NCBI RefSeq assembly: GCF_001189965.1
Contig: NZ_LFLU01000001.1
Coordinates: forward strand, 62,001 to 126,000
Direction: 5' to 3'
DNA from: Herbaspirillum rhizosphaerae
GTDB taxonomy: Bacteria > Pseudomonadota > Gammaproteobacteria > Burkholderiales > Burkholderiaceae_D
DNA: 64,000 nt
The notes below the pieces were generated by a model that searched no databases, was not told the origin of the DNA, and saw only the letters and a list, made by a program, of their open reading frames with translations. Made by a program: the position numbers and the translations under genes. Below are positions 1 through 8,315 of this stretch, piece after piece; within the stretch, counting starts at the first letter, position 1; the number at the start of each line of letters is the position of its first letter.

Positions 1-94
1 GCGTTATTTCTTCTCGGATCGAGGCGCCGTGTTCAGCCGCGACTTGCCGAAGAACACGCGCGACTTTTACGGGCAACTGGATGACGGACGGTAA
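1..94 (+). CDS. C-terminal end of an unidentified protein, probably from the cellulose operon
   Basis: An open frame enters from the left edge (codons from position 2) and runs about 30 residues to a TAA at 92-94, ending in the residues FYGQLDDGR. Its stop overlaps the ATG of the endoglucanase gene, which points to translational coupling in one operon. The neighbour makes a bcs (cellulose synthase) gene likely, but the tail is too short to say which one. Partial at the window edge. Confidence 0.5.
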   Translation, partial: RYFFSDRGAVFSRDLPKNTRDFYGQLDDGR

Positions 95-1227
95 TGATGT
101 TGCGACGTGATTTTCTGGCGGCATCGGCTGCGCTGGCTTTATCGGCCACAGCCGGTCCGGCAATGGCGCAGAGTTGCAAGGCGTGGCCGCAATGGCAGGC
201 GTTTGTGCAACATCACATCCAGAGCGACGGACGTGTCGTCGACCAGTCGGTAGCGAATCAGCAGAGCACTTCCGAAGGGCAGTCTTACGGCATGTTCTTT
301 GCGCTGGTCGCCAACGACCGCGAGCAGTTCGCCCGGCTGTGGCGCTGGAGCCGCGACAACCTCGGCGCGGGAAGCGACAGGTTGCCGGCCTGGCAATGGG
401 GCAAACGAGACAATGGCAGCTACGGCGTGCTCGATCCGAATTCCGCTTCCGACGCCGATCTGTGGTTCGCCTATGCCTTGCTGGAAGCCGGACGTCTGTG
501 GCGCATGCTCGATTATCAGAAAGCCGGCATGGCCTTGCTGGCGCAAATCAAGGACAAGGAAATCACCGATTTGCCGAAGCTGGGAGCGATGCTGTTGCCG
601 GGGCCGGAAGGCTTCGCCCTTGCCAACGAGACGTGGCGCCTGAATCCGAGTTATCTGCCGTTACCTCTGTTGCGCAAGCTGGCGCGCGTCGATGCGGCGG
701 GGCCGTGGAATGCCTTGATCGGTACGGCGCAGCAATTGATCCGATCATCGTCGCCGCAAGGCTATGTTCCCGACTGGGCTGCCTATCAGGCGGTGCAAGG
801 TTTCATGCCGGATGAGCAGACCAGAGGCATCGGCAGCTACGACGCCATTCGCACTTATCTGTGGGCCGGCATGACGGATGACGGCGATCCGCTGGCGCAG
901 GCATGGCGCAACAGTTTGCAGGGTATGGCGCGTCACGTGGCGGCCAACGGTGCGCCGCCGGAAAAGGTCGACACCGTCAGCGGCGCGGCCGAGGGCAAGG
1001 GGCCGGTCGGTTTCTCGGCCGGCCTGCTGCCGTATCTGCGCAGCCTGAAACTGGATGCGGCGCTCAAGGGCCAGCAGCAGCTGGTGCAGGAGCAGTGGAG
1101 CAAGAGCAGCGACCAGGGCTATTACAACAGCGTGCTGATGCTGTTCGGCTGGGGCTGGGAGCAAGGACAGTATCGCTTCGCTGCGGATGGTGATCTGCAG
1201 CCGTCATGGTTGTCATGCATGAAATAA
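94..1227 (+). CDS. bcsZ: BcsZ-type endo-1,4-beta-glucanase (GH8 cellulase)
   Basis: Periplasmic GH8 cellulase of 377 aa that cleaves beta-1,4-glucan. In bacterial cellulose operons this enzyme trims or edits the nascent polymer. A signal peptide of about 25 residues ends in AMA and begins MMLRRDFLAA, a Tat-like twin-arginine start. The GH8 signature SEGQSYGMFFAL carries the probable general acid Glu61, and ADLWFAYALLEAG carries the conserved Asp122; NPSYLPLPLL is another family motif. Length fits BcsZ (about 370 aa). The ATG overlaps the stop codon of the upstream gene, and a terminator follows at once, so this is the last gene of its operon. Family assignment is firm; the cellulose role is inferred from the family and coupling. 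Confidence 0.9.
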   Translation: MMLRRDFLAASAALALSATAGPAMAQSCKAWPQWQAFVQHHIQSDGRVVDQSVANQQSTSEGQSYGMFFALVANDREQFARLWRWSRDNLGAGSDRLPAWQWGKRDNGSYGVLDPNSASDADLWFAYALLEAGRLWRMLDYQKAGMALLAQIKDKEITDLPKLGAMLLPGPEGFALANETWRLNPSYLPLPLLRKLARVDAAGPWNALIGTAQQLIRSSSPQGYVPDWAAYQAVQGFMPDEQTRGIGSYDAIRTYLWAGMTDDGDPLAQAWRNSLQGMARHVAANGAPPEKVDTVSGAAEGKGPVGFSAGLLPYLRSLKLDAALKGQQQLVQEQWSKSSDQGYYNSVLMLFGWGWEQGQYRFAADGDLQPSWLSCMK

Positions 1228-1250
1228 AACACGTGAAGAGAAAACCAGAC

Positions 1251-1279
1251 AAGCCGGCGGCCCTGCCGGCTTTTTCTTT
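1251..1279 (+). terminator. Rho-independent terminator after bcsZ
   Basis: The stem AAGCCGGC/GCCGGCTT has a 6-nt loop and is followed by TTTCTTTT. It lies 24 bp past the bcsZ stop and closes the cellulose operon. Confidence 0.85.
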
Positions 1280-1441
1280 TCTGCCGCCAATTTCCCTCGT
1301 TGATCAAAGGAATGATGCAGTTGCGCCAAAGCTATACTGGCCCGCCATTTGCCGGGTATATCCATCAATCGGCAATCCATGTTGTCAATCTGGCTATCCG
1401 CTTTATTGTCAATCCATCATCTTATAAAAATAGAGACGTTC

Positions 1442-3061
1442 ATGAACATCATCGCCAATCTGAAAATCGGCAAACGGCTTGCGCTGGGATTCTCCGTTAT
1501 TTTGCTGCTGGCCATCACCATCATCTGCATCGGCATCTGGCGCCTGCAAAGCGTGACCGATGCGACCAAGGCCATGATGCAGCGGCCGCTGGAAAAAGAA
1601 CGCCTGATCAGCGACTGGTTTCCGATCGTGCAAACCTCCATCACGCGCGTGACTGCGATCGCCAAGAGCAGCGACCCGGCGTTGGCGCCGTTCTTCGCCA
1701 AGGAAGATGCGGCGTCGTCGAAGATCTCGACCGAGTTGCTCAAGAAGCTGCAACCGATCCTGGAAAGCGAGCAGGAGCTGACGCTGTTCAAGAAGATCGA
1801 GACGCAGCGTTCGCTGTACGTCGTGGCGCGCGACCAGATGCGCAAGGCCAAGGCCGCCGGCGATCTGGAAGAAGCGAACCGCCTGCTGGAAAACGCCTTC
1901 ATGCCGCGCGCCAATGACCTGAAGGATGCCTTGCAAAACCTGCTGACGATGCAGCGCAAGAGCATCGACGACACCGCCGCCGATATCGAACGCATGGCGC
2001 AGACCGGCCGCAGCTTGCTGATCGTGCTCGGCGTGCTGATCCTGCTGTTCGGCATCTGTAGCGCCTGGTATCTGACCGTCAACATCACCGGCCCGCTGAC
2101 GGTGGCGGTGGGTGTGGCGCGCGGGATTGCCGACGGCGATCTGACGGCGCGCATCGTCGTCAGGAGCAAGGATGAAGTCGGCATGCTGCTGAGCGCGCTG
2201 AAGGATATGAACGGCAGTCTGCTGCGCATCGTCGGCGACGTGCGCGGAGGCACCGACGCGATTGCCACCGCCTCCGGCGAGATCGCCAGCGGCAACCTGG
2301 ATTTGTCATCACGCACCGAAGAACAGGCCAGCTCGCTGGAACAGACCGCCGCCGCGATGGAGCAATTGTCGGCGACGGTGAAACAGAATTCCGAGAACGC
2401 CGTGCAGGCGAATGCGCTGGCTAGTTCGGCCTCGACCGTGGCGGCAGAAGGCGGCGACGTGGTCGGCGAAGTGATTTCCACCATGCGCTCCATCGACGCG
2501 TCGTCGAAGAAGATTGTCGACATCATCAGCGTAATTGACGGCATCGCCTTTCAGACCAATATCCTTGCGCTGAATGCCGCAGTGGAAGCTGCGCGCGCCG
2601 GCGAACAAGGCCGCGGTTTTGCAGTGGTGGCATCCGAGGTACGCAGCCTGGCGCAGCGCAGCGCTGCCGCCGCGAAGGAAATCAAGACGCTGATCGGCGA
2701 CTCGGTAGAGAAAGTCGGCGCCGGCACGCGCCTGGTGGAAAAAGCCGGGGTCACCATGAACGACGTGGTGGCGAGCGTGAAGCGCGTCACGGACGTGGTC
2801 AGCGAGATCTCGTCGGCCAGCCGCGAGCAGAGCGAAGGCATCGATCAGGTCAAGCATGCCGTCACGCAAATGGATAGCGTGACGCAGCAAAATGCCGCCC
2901 TGGTGGAAGAAGCTGCCGCCGCTGCGCAATCGCTGCAACAGCAGGCCGACAATCTGGCGCGTATCGTCAGCGTGTTCAAGCTCACTCATGACGCCGTGCA
3001 GGTGGGGCATGCGCCACGCCGCATGAAAGACATTCCCGCTGATCCGGTGCGACTGACGTAA
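1442..3061 (+). CDS. Methyl-accepting chemotaxis protein (Tsr/Tar type)
   Basis: Inner-membrane chemoreceptor of 539 aa that would signal through CheW-CheA to the flagellar motor. TM1 is about residues 13-33 and TM2 about 191-212. Between them is a helical periplasmic domain of roughly 155 residues of the four-helix-bundle type. HAMP follows (about 213-265), then a long coiled-coil signalling domain whose hairpin tip lies around 365-410 (QTNILALNAAVEAARAGEQG). No NWETF-like CheR-binding pentapeptide is visible at the C-terminus. The ATG at 1442 is chosen because it places TM1 directly after a short basic N-terminus; the in-frame ATG at 1349 would add 31 unlikely residues. The ligand cannot be predicted. 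Confidence 0.9.
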   Translation: MNIIANLKIGKRLALGFSVILLLAITIICIGIWRLQSVTDATKAMMQRPLEKERLISDWFPIVQTSITRVTAIAKSSDPALAPFFAKEDAASSKISTELLKKLQPILESEQELTLFKKIETQRSLYVVARDQMRKAKAAGDLEEANRLLENAFMPRANDLKDALQNLLTMQRKSIDDTAADIERMAQTGRSLLIVLGVLILLFGICSAWYLTVNITGPLTVAVGVARGIADGDLTARIVVRSKDEVGMLLSALKDMNGSLLRIVGDVRGGTDAIATASGEIASGNLDLSSRTEEQASSLEQTAAAMEQLSATVKQNSENAVQANALASSASTVAAEGGDVVGEVISTMRSIDASSKKIVDIISVIDGIAFQTNILALNAAVEAARAGEQGRGFAVVASEVRSLAQRSAAAAKEIKTLIGDSVEKVGAGTRLVEKAGVTMNDVVASVKRVTDVVSEISSASREQSEGIDQVKHAVTQMDSVTQQNAALVEEAAAAAQSLQQQADNLARIVSVFKLTHDAVQVGHAPRRMKDIPADPVRLT

Positions 3062-3080
3062 CTGCGCAAACTCAGCAGGC

Positions 3081-3114
3081 AAAAAAACACCCCTTCTAGA
3101 GGGGTGTTTTTTTT
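3081..3114. terminator. Bidirectional terminator between chemoreceptor and MFS gene
   Basis: ACACCCC and GGGGTGT form a stem around TTCTAGA, with an A-run on the left and eight T on the right. It can terminate the chemoreceptor mRNA and the convergent MFS-SDR-FAH mRNA. Confidence 0.9.
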
Positions 3115-3142
3115 CGTCTGTGAAGAACGCTTGCCAGGATGC

Positions 3143-4462
3143 TTATTTCTCTGCCGGTTCGCGGAAGTAGATGCGCTTCGGCAGCGCCCACAGCAACAGC
3201 GCTGCGCCGAGCAGACATTCCAGCGCGACGACGTACAGACCGAGCGATGCGCTGCCGGTCATGTCGCGGATCTTGCCGACCATGTAGGGCGTGATGATGC
3301 CGCCCAGCTGGCCGACCGAGTTGATCAGCGCGATACCGCCTGCAGCAGCGGCGCCGGTCAGCACGCGCGGCGGCAGGATCCAGAACAGGCCGATGCCGGC
3401 GATGATACCGGTGGCGGCAAACGACAGGCCGACCACCAGCACCAGCGTGTTGTTGCCGAAGTAGGCGCTGACGGCATAGCCCAGCGCGCCGGCCAGTGCG
3501 CAGCCGGCCAGATGCCAGCGGCGTTCGCCGGTGCGGTCCGAGCTGCGGCCGATCAGGATCATGCCGATGGCGGCGCACAGGTAAGGGATCACAGTGATCA
3601 GGCCGATGATGAAGGTGTCGTCGGTGCCGGCGGTCTTGATCAGTTGCGGCATCCAGAACACCAGGCCGTAGATGCCGGAAGCCAGCACCAGATAGATCAG
3701 CGACATGGTGATGGTCGACGGCTGCTTCAGGGCGTCGCGGAAGGAATGCACCGCTTCGCTCTTCGGCTCTGCGGCGAGACGCGCCAGCAGCAGTTTCTTT
3801 TCATCGTCCTTCAGCCAGCGTGCATCTTCGATCTTGTTGTCGATGACGATCCAGCAGATCACGCCGAGCACGATCGATGGAATCCCTTCCAGCAGGAACA
3901 GCCATTGCCAGCCGTGCAGTGAGCTCACGCCGTGGGTGAACTTCATGATGCCGCCCGAGATCGGGCCGCCGATCATGCCGCACACGGCGATCGCCGCCAT
4001 GAACAGCGAGTTGATGCGGCCGCGGCGTTGCGACGGGAACCAGTTGGTGAAGAAGTACAGCGCACCGGGAACGAAGCCGGCTTCCAGGCTGCCGATGAGG
4101 AAGCGCAGGATGTAGAACCCGGTTTCATTGGTGACGAACATCATCGCCGCCGAGGCGATGCCCCAGGTGACCATGATGCGGGCGATCCAGCGCTTCGGAC
4201 CGACCTTGTGCAAGATCATGTTGCTCGGAATCTCGAACAGGAAGTAGCCGACGAAAAAAATACTCGCACCAAGGCCGTAGACGGCGTCGGAAAAGCCGAG
4301 GTCTTGCTGCATCTGCAGCTTGGCGAAGCTGATGTTGACGCGATCAAGGTAAGCGAACACAAAGCAGATCACCAGCAGCGGCACGAAGCGCAGGGTGATG
4401 CGGCGGTAAAGACTGGATTCCTGGATATCCAGCGCGGTGGCCGGATAGGGGACTGCTGCCAT
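3143..4462 (-). CDS. MFS transporter, anion:cation symporter family
   Basis: Twelve-helix major facilitator of 439 aa. It resembles the anion:cation symporter group that imports sugar acids, phthalates or tartrate (N-terminus RITLRFVPLLVICFVFAYLDRVNIS, a central hydrophilic loop after six helices, and LIGRSSDRTGERRWH between later helices). A strong ribosome site, AGAGGAGAGAG, precedes the ATG at 4462. It is the last gene of a minus-strand run FAH hydrolase -> SDR -> MFS, so it probably imports the acid those enzymes degrade. The 175-bp gap before it contains a GGCGC...GCGCC-TTTTTT stretch that could act as a partial intra-operon terminator. The exact substrate is unknown. Confidence 0.85.
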   Translation of the reverse strand: MAAVPYPATALDIQESSLYRRITLRFVPLLVICFVFAYLDRVNISFAKLQMQQDLGFSDAVYGLGASIFFVGYFLFEIPSNMILHKVGPKRWIARIMVTWGIASAAMMFVTNETGFYILRFLIGSLEAGFVPGALYFFTNWFPSQRRGRINSLFMAAIAVCGMIGGPISGGIMKFTHGVSSLHGWQWLFLLEGIPSIVLGVICWIVIDNKIEDARWLKDDEKKLLLARLAAEPKSEAVHSFRDALKQPSTITMSLIYLVLASGIYGLVFWMPQLIKTAGTDDTFIIGLITVIPYLCAAIGMILIGRSSDRTGERRWHLAGCALAGALGYAVSAYFGNNTLVLVVGLSFAATGIIAGIGLFWILPPRVLTGAAAAGGIALINSVGQLGGIITPYMVGKIRDMTGSASLGLYVVALECLLGAALLLWALPKRIYFREPAEK

Positions 4463-4637
4463 TTCTCTCTCCTCTGAAACATTAAAAAAGGCGCAGCATG
4501 ACCACCGGCGGTGCTTGTGGCGGCGCCGGGAGACAGGCTGGAAATATTGTTATTTTTTTGGGATAGCGCGGCGCATGTTCGATATGGCGATGCACCGCTG
4601 GTGCTATCCGTACTGCAGGTGCTACTTTTCGGCAGGA

Positions 4638-5390
4638 TCAGTAAGTCGCGCGGCCGCCCGACAGGTCGAAGACCGAGCCGGTGGTGAACGAGTTTTCTTC
4701 CGAGACCAGCCAGGTCACCATCGCCGCGATTTCTTCCACTTTGACGAAGCGTCCGCGCGGGATCTTCGACAGCATGTAGTCGATGTGCGCCTGGGTGCAT
4801 TGCTCCAGGATGCGGGTTTGTGCAGCCGCAGGCGTGATCGCGTTGACGGAAATGTTCTTGGTCGCGGTTTCTTTGCCGAGGCTCTTGGTCAGGGCGATCA
4901 GGCCGGCTTTGGCGGCGCTGTAGGCCGATGCGGTCGGGTTGCCTTCTTTGCCGGCGATCGACGCAACGTTGACGATACGGCCGTAGTTTTGCGCGATCAT
5001 GCGTTGCACGACCACCTGGTTGACGTAGAACGCGCCGTTCAGATCGATGTCGATGACGCGGCGCCATTCTTCCGGCGAGTACTCCGCAACCAGACCGTTC
5101 TGGCCGGCGATGCCGGCGCTGTGCACCAGCACGTCGATCGATTGGGTGACTTTTTCAGTGGCTTCGATGGCGCGTTGTACGGCAGCCTGGTCGCCGATGT
5201 TGACGACCACGGTTTCGACGTTGCCCAGCGGTTCCAGCTTGACGCGCGCTTCCTGCAATACCTTCTCGTCCATATCCCACAGGACGACTTTGGCCTTGCC
5301 TTGCAGCAGACGTTCAGCGATGGCAAAGCCGATGCCCTGCGCGCCGCCGGTGATGATCGCGCTGCGACCCTGGAAATCGTAGTGATTCAT
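4638..5390 (-). CDS. Short-chain dehydrogenase/reductase (SDR)
   Basis: NAD(P)-dependent oxidoreductase of 250 aa. The cofactor motif GGAQGIG is at residues 15-21. The catalytic set is Ser144 (NVASIAG), Tyr157 and Lys161 (YSAAK). The usual NAG turn reads SAG at 91-93. FabG-like sequences with this context often oxidise sugars or sugar acids. Next to an FAH hydrolase, a plausible role is a 2-keto-3-deoxy-sugar-acid 4-dehydrogenase, as in non-phosphorylating L-fucose or L-rhamnose routes. The ribosome site GGAG precedes the ATG at 5390. The family is certain; the substrate is inference. Confidence 0.85.
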   Translation of the reverse strand: MNHYDFQGRSAIITGGAQGIGFAIAERLLQGKAKVVLWDMDEKVLQEARVKLEPLGNVETVVVNIGDQAAVQRAIEATEKVTQSIDVLVHSAGIAGQNGLVAEYSPEEWRRVIDIDLNGAFYVNQVVVQRMIAQNYGRIVNVASIAGKEGNPTASAYSAAKAGLIALTKSLGKETATKNISVNAITPAAAQTRILEQCTQAHIDYMLSKIPRGRFVKVEEIAAMVTWLVSEENSFTTGSVFDLSGGRATY

Positions 5391-5463
5391 GTTGACTCCG
5401 TTCTCTTTACTCTTGAGGAAACCCGTGTATTTTTTCCGCCTTCTGTGGACGGCTAATTAGTGC

Positions 5464-5606
5464 AAACCTGTTTCTGCGCCGTAGCGAGAGGCCATCAGCC
5501 GTTGACGGCCGGAGCGCAAGGACCGGAACGTACTTAAAGTACGTGAGGATCCTGAGCACCGCCCGGCAGCGGATCATGGTCTCGCAGTAGGCGCAGGAAC
5601 AGGTTT
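5464..5606. repeat. 143-bp near-palindromic element with inverted ends
   Basis: The left end AAACCTGTTTCTGCGCC and the right end, read on the other strand as AAACCTGTTCCTGCGCC, are nearly identical. The inverted symmetry continues inward through GCGAGA and CCAT...CCG blocks to a central ACGTACTTAAAGTACGT. The element fills the gap between the FAH hydrolase and SDR genes and touches the FAH stop codon. It would fold as one very long hairpin in the operon RNA. It resembles a MITE or dispersed intergenic repeat; only one copy is in this window. Confidence 0.7.
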
Positions 5607-6451
5607 TAGGCGTTGATGGTTTTTTGTTGTTGCTCGCCCAGCCCTTCAATGCTCAGACGCATCGTCTGACCGGCAACCAGATACACCGGATTAGGCTTGA
5701 CGCCCATGCCGACGCCTGGAGGCGTGCCTGTCGAGATCACGTCGCCAGGCTGCAGGCTCATGAACTTGCTCAGGTAGGAAATGATGAACGGCACATTGAA
5801 AATCATCGTGTTGGTGTTGCCGTTCTGGTAGCGCTTGCCGTCGACTTCCAGCCACAGTTGCAGGTTGTTCGGGTTGGCGATTTCATCGCGCGTCACCAGC
5901 CATGGACCGATAGGACCGAAGGTGTCGCAACCCTTGCCCTTGTCCCAGGTGCCGCCGCGTTCTGTCTGGAATTCGCGCTCGGACACGTCGTTGACGACGC
6001 AATAGCCGGCGATGTGCGACAGTGCATCTTTCTCTTCGATGTAGGCGCCGCCCTTGCCGATGACCACGCCCAGTTCGACTTCCCAGTCGGTCTTCTTGGA
6101 GCCGCGTGGAATCTTGACGTCGTCGTTGGGACCGACCACGGCCGAAGTCCACTTGTTGAACACGACCGGCTCAGCAGGGATAGGCAGGTTGGATTCAGCG
6201 GCGTGGTCGGCGTAGTTCAGGCCGATGCAGATGAACTTGCCGATGTTGCCGACGCAGGCGCCGATACGCGGATTACCGTCCACCACCGGCAGGGTTTGCA
6301 GATCCAGCGCGCGGATCTTGGCGATCGTCGCGTCGTCCAATGCTGCGCCGTTGATGTCCTTGACGTGCGCCGACAGATCGCGAATCTTGCCAGCCTGATC
6401 CAGGATGCCTGGCTTTTCTTGGCCGACAGGGCCGTAACGGAGTAATTTCAT
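5606..6451 (-). CDS. Fumarylacetoacetate hydrolase-family enzyme, probable diketo-deoxy-sugar-acid hydrolase
   Basis: FAH-fold metal-dependent hydrolase of 281 aa. Predicted metal ligands are Glu124 and Glu126 (DWEVELGVVIG) and Asp155 (VVNDVSERE). The C-terminal FAH signature NVPFIISYLS...GDVISTGTPPGVGMG is present. Length and the N-terminal MKLLRYGPVGQEKPG match enzymes annotated as 2,4-diketo-3-deoxy-L-fuconate/rhamnonate hydrolase or ureidoglycolate lyase-like proteins. It is first in the minus-strand operon with an SDR and an acid transporter, which favours sugar-acid catabolism. AAAGGAAGAGCA precedes the ATG. No fucose or rhamnose dehydratase is in the window, so the pathway is unproven. 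Confidence 0.82.
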   Translation of the reverse strand: MKLLRYGPVGQEKPGILDQAGKIRDLSAHVKDINGAALDDATIAKIRALDLQTLPVVDGNPRIGACVGNIGKFICIGLNYADHAAESNLPIPAEPVVFNKWTSAVVGPNDDVKIPRGSKKTDWEVELGVVIGKGGAYIEEKDALSHIAGYCVVNDVSEREFQTERGGTWDKGKGCDTFGPIGPWLVTRDEIANPNNLQLWLEVDGKRYQNGNTNTMIFNVPFIISYLSKFMSLQPGDVISTGTPPGVGMGVKPNPVYLVAGQTMRLSIEGLGEQQQKTINA

Positions 6452-6537
6452 TGCTCTTCCTTTGGTGGTTGATCTAAAGAATAAAGCGCCATCTTGGCAA
6501 ATGTGCGGCGCGTAGTCCTGCTTGGGAATCGAGATAG

Positions 6538-6553
6538 TACCAATTAATTGGTA
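6538..6553. promoter_or_regulatory. 16-bp palindromic operator candidate upstream of the FAH operon
   Basis: TACCAATTAATTGGTA is a perfect palindrome 87 bp upstream of the FAH hydrolase ATG. Its form resembles GntR/FCD or LacI-type operators of sugar-acid operons. The regulator gene is not in the window. The rest of 6452-6906 is AT-rich leader and promoter DNA for the two divergent units, and I see no gene in it. Confidence 0.5.
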
Positions 6554-6866
6554 AGACCATCAAACAACTTTGCCGGAATGTAGATGAAAATATCTAACGT
6601 CGGCGATGTGCAATTTAATCGAGTCTGGGGAGTTTTTAGCCGACTTTTTATTTCTGTCCTTATAAATCAAAGGCTTAGAAGAGGGCGCTTGATAAGCCGG
6701 GATGTCCGGGGCGCATGTTGAGGCGCGCGTCGGAGTGTTCCTGTCTACATGCTCGTTATCAATCGACGTATTTTTAAAAATAACATTGCGCGCTAATTAA
6801 TTGTGCGATATATTTCTATCCGTGCTGTCGCCGGACTCCTTTTAAAGGAGTTTTTAAATCTCAATC

Positions 6867-6882
6867 ACTTAGCGTGCTAAGT
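6867..6882. promoter_or_regulatory. 16-bp palindrome before the exported hydrolase gene
   Basis: ACTTAGC-GT-GCTAAGT is perfect, with 7-bp arms, and lies 24 bp before the hydrolase ATG. It would overlap the leader or promoter. It is a candidate site for the MarR/OhrR-type protein encoded just downstream, or for another dimeric regulator. Confidence 0.4.
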
Positions 6883-6906
6883 AATTTATTCCTTGAAAGA
6901 ATCATC

Positions 6907-7674
6907 ATGAAACTGACCTCCATCGCCAACGCCGTTCTCGTTTCCACCTTGTTGTCTGCCGCTGCAATCAGTGTGCAGGCTGCGCCCGTCGCTTCCGACG
7001 CCACCACCGTCGTCCTGGTTCACGGGGCGTTTGCCGACGGATCGAGCTGGGAGAAGGTGATTCCGCTGTTGCAAGCCAAAGGCTTGAAAGTCGTCGCGGT
7101 ACAGAATCCGCTGACTTCGCTGGCCGACGACGTCGCCGCCACCCAGCGCGTGGTCGATGCGCAGACGGGCAAAGTCGTGCTGGTCGGCCACTCCTGGGGC
7201 GGCACGGTAATCACGCAAGCCGGCACCAGCGACAAGATCAAGGCGCTGGTCTATGTCGCAGCATTTGCACCTTCGGAAGGCGAGGCCGCCGGCGCGCTCG
7301 GCAAGGAATATGCCGTTCCTCCAGGTATCGCCACACTGCAGATGGATGCCGCGGGTTACCTGTGGTTGCCGGCTGACTCGGTCGCCAAGAATTTCGCACA
7401 GGATGTCTCGCCTGCCACGGCTGCGCTGATCGCTGCAACCCAAGGTCCGATCAGCGCCAAGGCGTTCGGCGAACCAACCACCGTCGCTGCCTGGAGAAAC
7501 AAGCCGAATTACTACATCGTGTCGAAGCAGGACCGCATGATCGCGCCGGAACTGGAGCAGGCATTCGCGAAGAAAATCAACGCCACCACCACGGTCTTGA
7601 ACACCAGCCACGTGCCGATGGTGTCGCAACCGGAAAAAGTCGCTGAAGTAATCTTTGCGGCTTCACAGCGTTAA
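6907..7674 (+). CDS. Exported alpha/beta-hydrolase
   Basis: Alpha/beta-hydrolase of 255 aa with a Sec signal peptide ending about residue 25 (ISVQA). The mature protein has the oxyanion strand VVLVHGAF (about 34-42), nucleophile elbow GHSWGG with Ser96, a late Asp in KQDRMI and the catalytic His in NTSHVPM. This compact layout resembles plant methylesterase/hydroxynitrile-lyase-like hydrolases. The start at 6907 puts the signal peptide first and has GAAAG upstream; the in-frame ATG at 6874 would add 11 residues. It lies directly upstream of an OhrR-type regulator gene. Substrate unknown. Confidence 0.85.
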   Translation: MKLTSIANAVLVSTLLSAAAISVQAAPVASDATTVVLVHGAFADGSSWEKVIPLLQAKGLKVVAVQNPLTSLADDVAATQRVVDAQTGKVVLVGHSWGGTVITQAGTSDKIKALVYVAAFAPSEGEAAGALGKEYAVPPGIATLQMDAAGYLWLPADSVAKNFAQDVSPATAALIAATQGPISAKAFGEPTTVAAWRNKPNYYIVSKQDRMIAPELEQAFAKKINATTTVLNTSHVPMVSQPEKVAEVIFAASQR

Positions 7675-7743
7675 TCTGCAGCGTTCGCTTATCTTCGGAG
7701 TTGATGGGGGCCGGCCTTGCCGGTCGCCCGTCTGTTCCCATTT

Positions 7744-7769
7744 GTCGCAAGCATTGCAACCCTTGCGAC
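7744..7769. promoter_or_regulatory. Inverted repeat upstream of the OhrR-type gene
   Basis: GTCGCAAG and CTTGCGAC are perfect 8-bp arms separated by 10 bp, located 80 bp before the regulator ATG. This fits an operator for autoregulation or an mRNA hairpin; the sequence alone cannot decide. Confidence 0.4.
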
Positions 7770-7848
7770 GCGTAACAGCAATCGCAATTTGCTTTGCCGG
7801 GGCGGAGCCGTTAGGCTAGGGGATTCCGACTTTCGCAGCATCTTTGTC

Positions 7849-8280
7849 ATGGCCAAATTTGTACCGCCCACACTTGAGCAGCATCTGTGCTTCTCGCTCT
7901 ACAGCACGTCGCTGAAAATGACCCAGCTCTACAAGTCCTTGCTGGCGCCGCTGAACCTGACGTATCCGCAATACCTGGTGATGGTGGTGCTCTGGCAGCA
8001 GCAGGAGCTGGGTGTGAAAGACGTGGCGCAGCGCCTGCAGCAGGATTCGGGATCGGTCACGCCATTGATCAAGCGCCTGGAAGGGGAAGGCCTCATCAGC
8101 CGCACGCGCGACCCGCGCGACGAGCGCAACCTGATCCTCAATCTGACGCCTGCAGGCGAAGCCATGCGCGAAGCCGGCGTGCGTGTCAGCGAGGCGATCG
8201 CCCACGGATGTTCGGTCAGCAAGCCCGAATATGAGCGCATGATGGCCGATCTGGAAAAGCTTAATAAAACGCTGTCTTAG
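7849..8280 (+). CDS. MarR/OhrR-family transcriptional regulator
   Basis: Winged-helix MarR-family repressor of 143 aa. The N-terminal segment LEQHLCFSLYSTSLKMTQLY matches the OhrR signature, including the peroxide-sensing cysteine, here Cys14. The wing region carries TRDPRDERNLILNLT. OhrR proteins normally control an ohr peroxidase gene next door; here the neighbour is an exported alpha/beta-hydrolase and no ohr is visible. The ATG at 7849 is preferred because the OhrR family begins just here, although no clear ribosome site precedes it; the longer frame from 7717 adds non-family sequence. Confidence 0.85.
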   Translation: MAKFVPPTLEQHLCFSLYSTSLKMTQLYKSLLAPLNLTYPQYLVMVVLWQQQELGVKDVAQRLQQDSGSVTPLIKRLEGEGLISRTRDPRDERNLILNLTPAGEAMREAGVRVSEAIAHGCSVSKPEYERMMADLEKLNKTLS

Positions 8281-8315
8281 TTCCGAGTTCCACCTGAAGG
8301 ATTCTCTCCGGCGTC

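Noticed and set aside
1382-1414. Direct repeats TTGTCAATC before the chemoreceptor
   Set aside because: Only two 9-bp copies, with no promoter element or known site around them.
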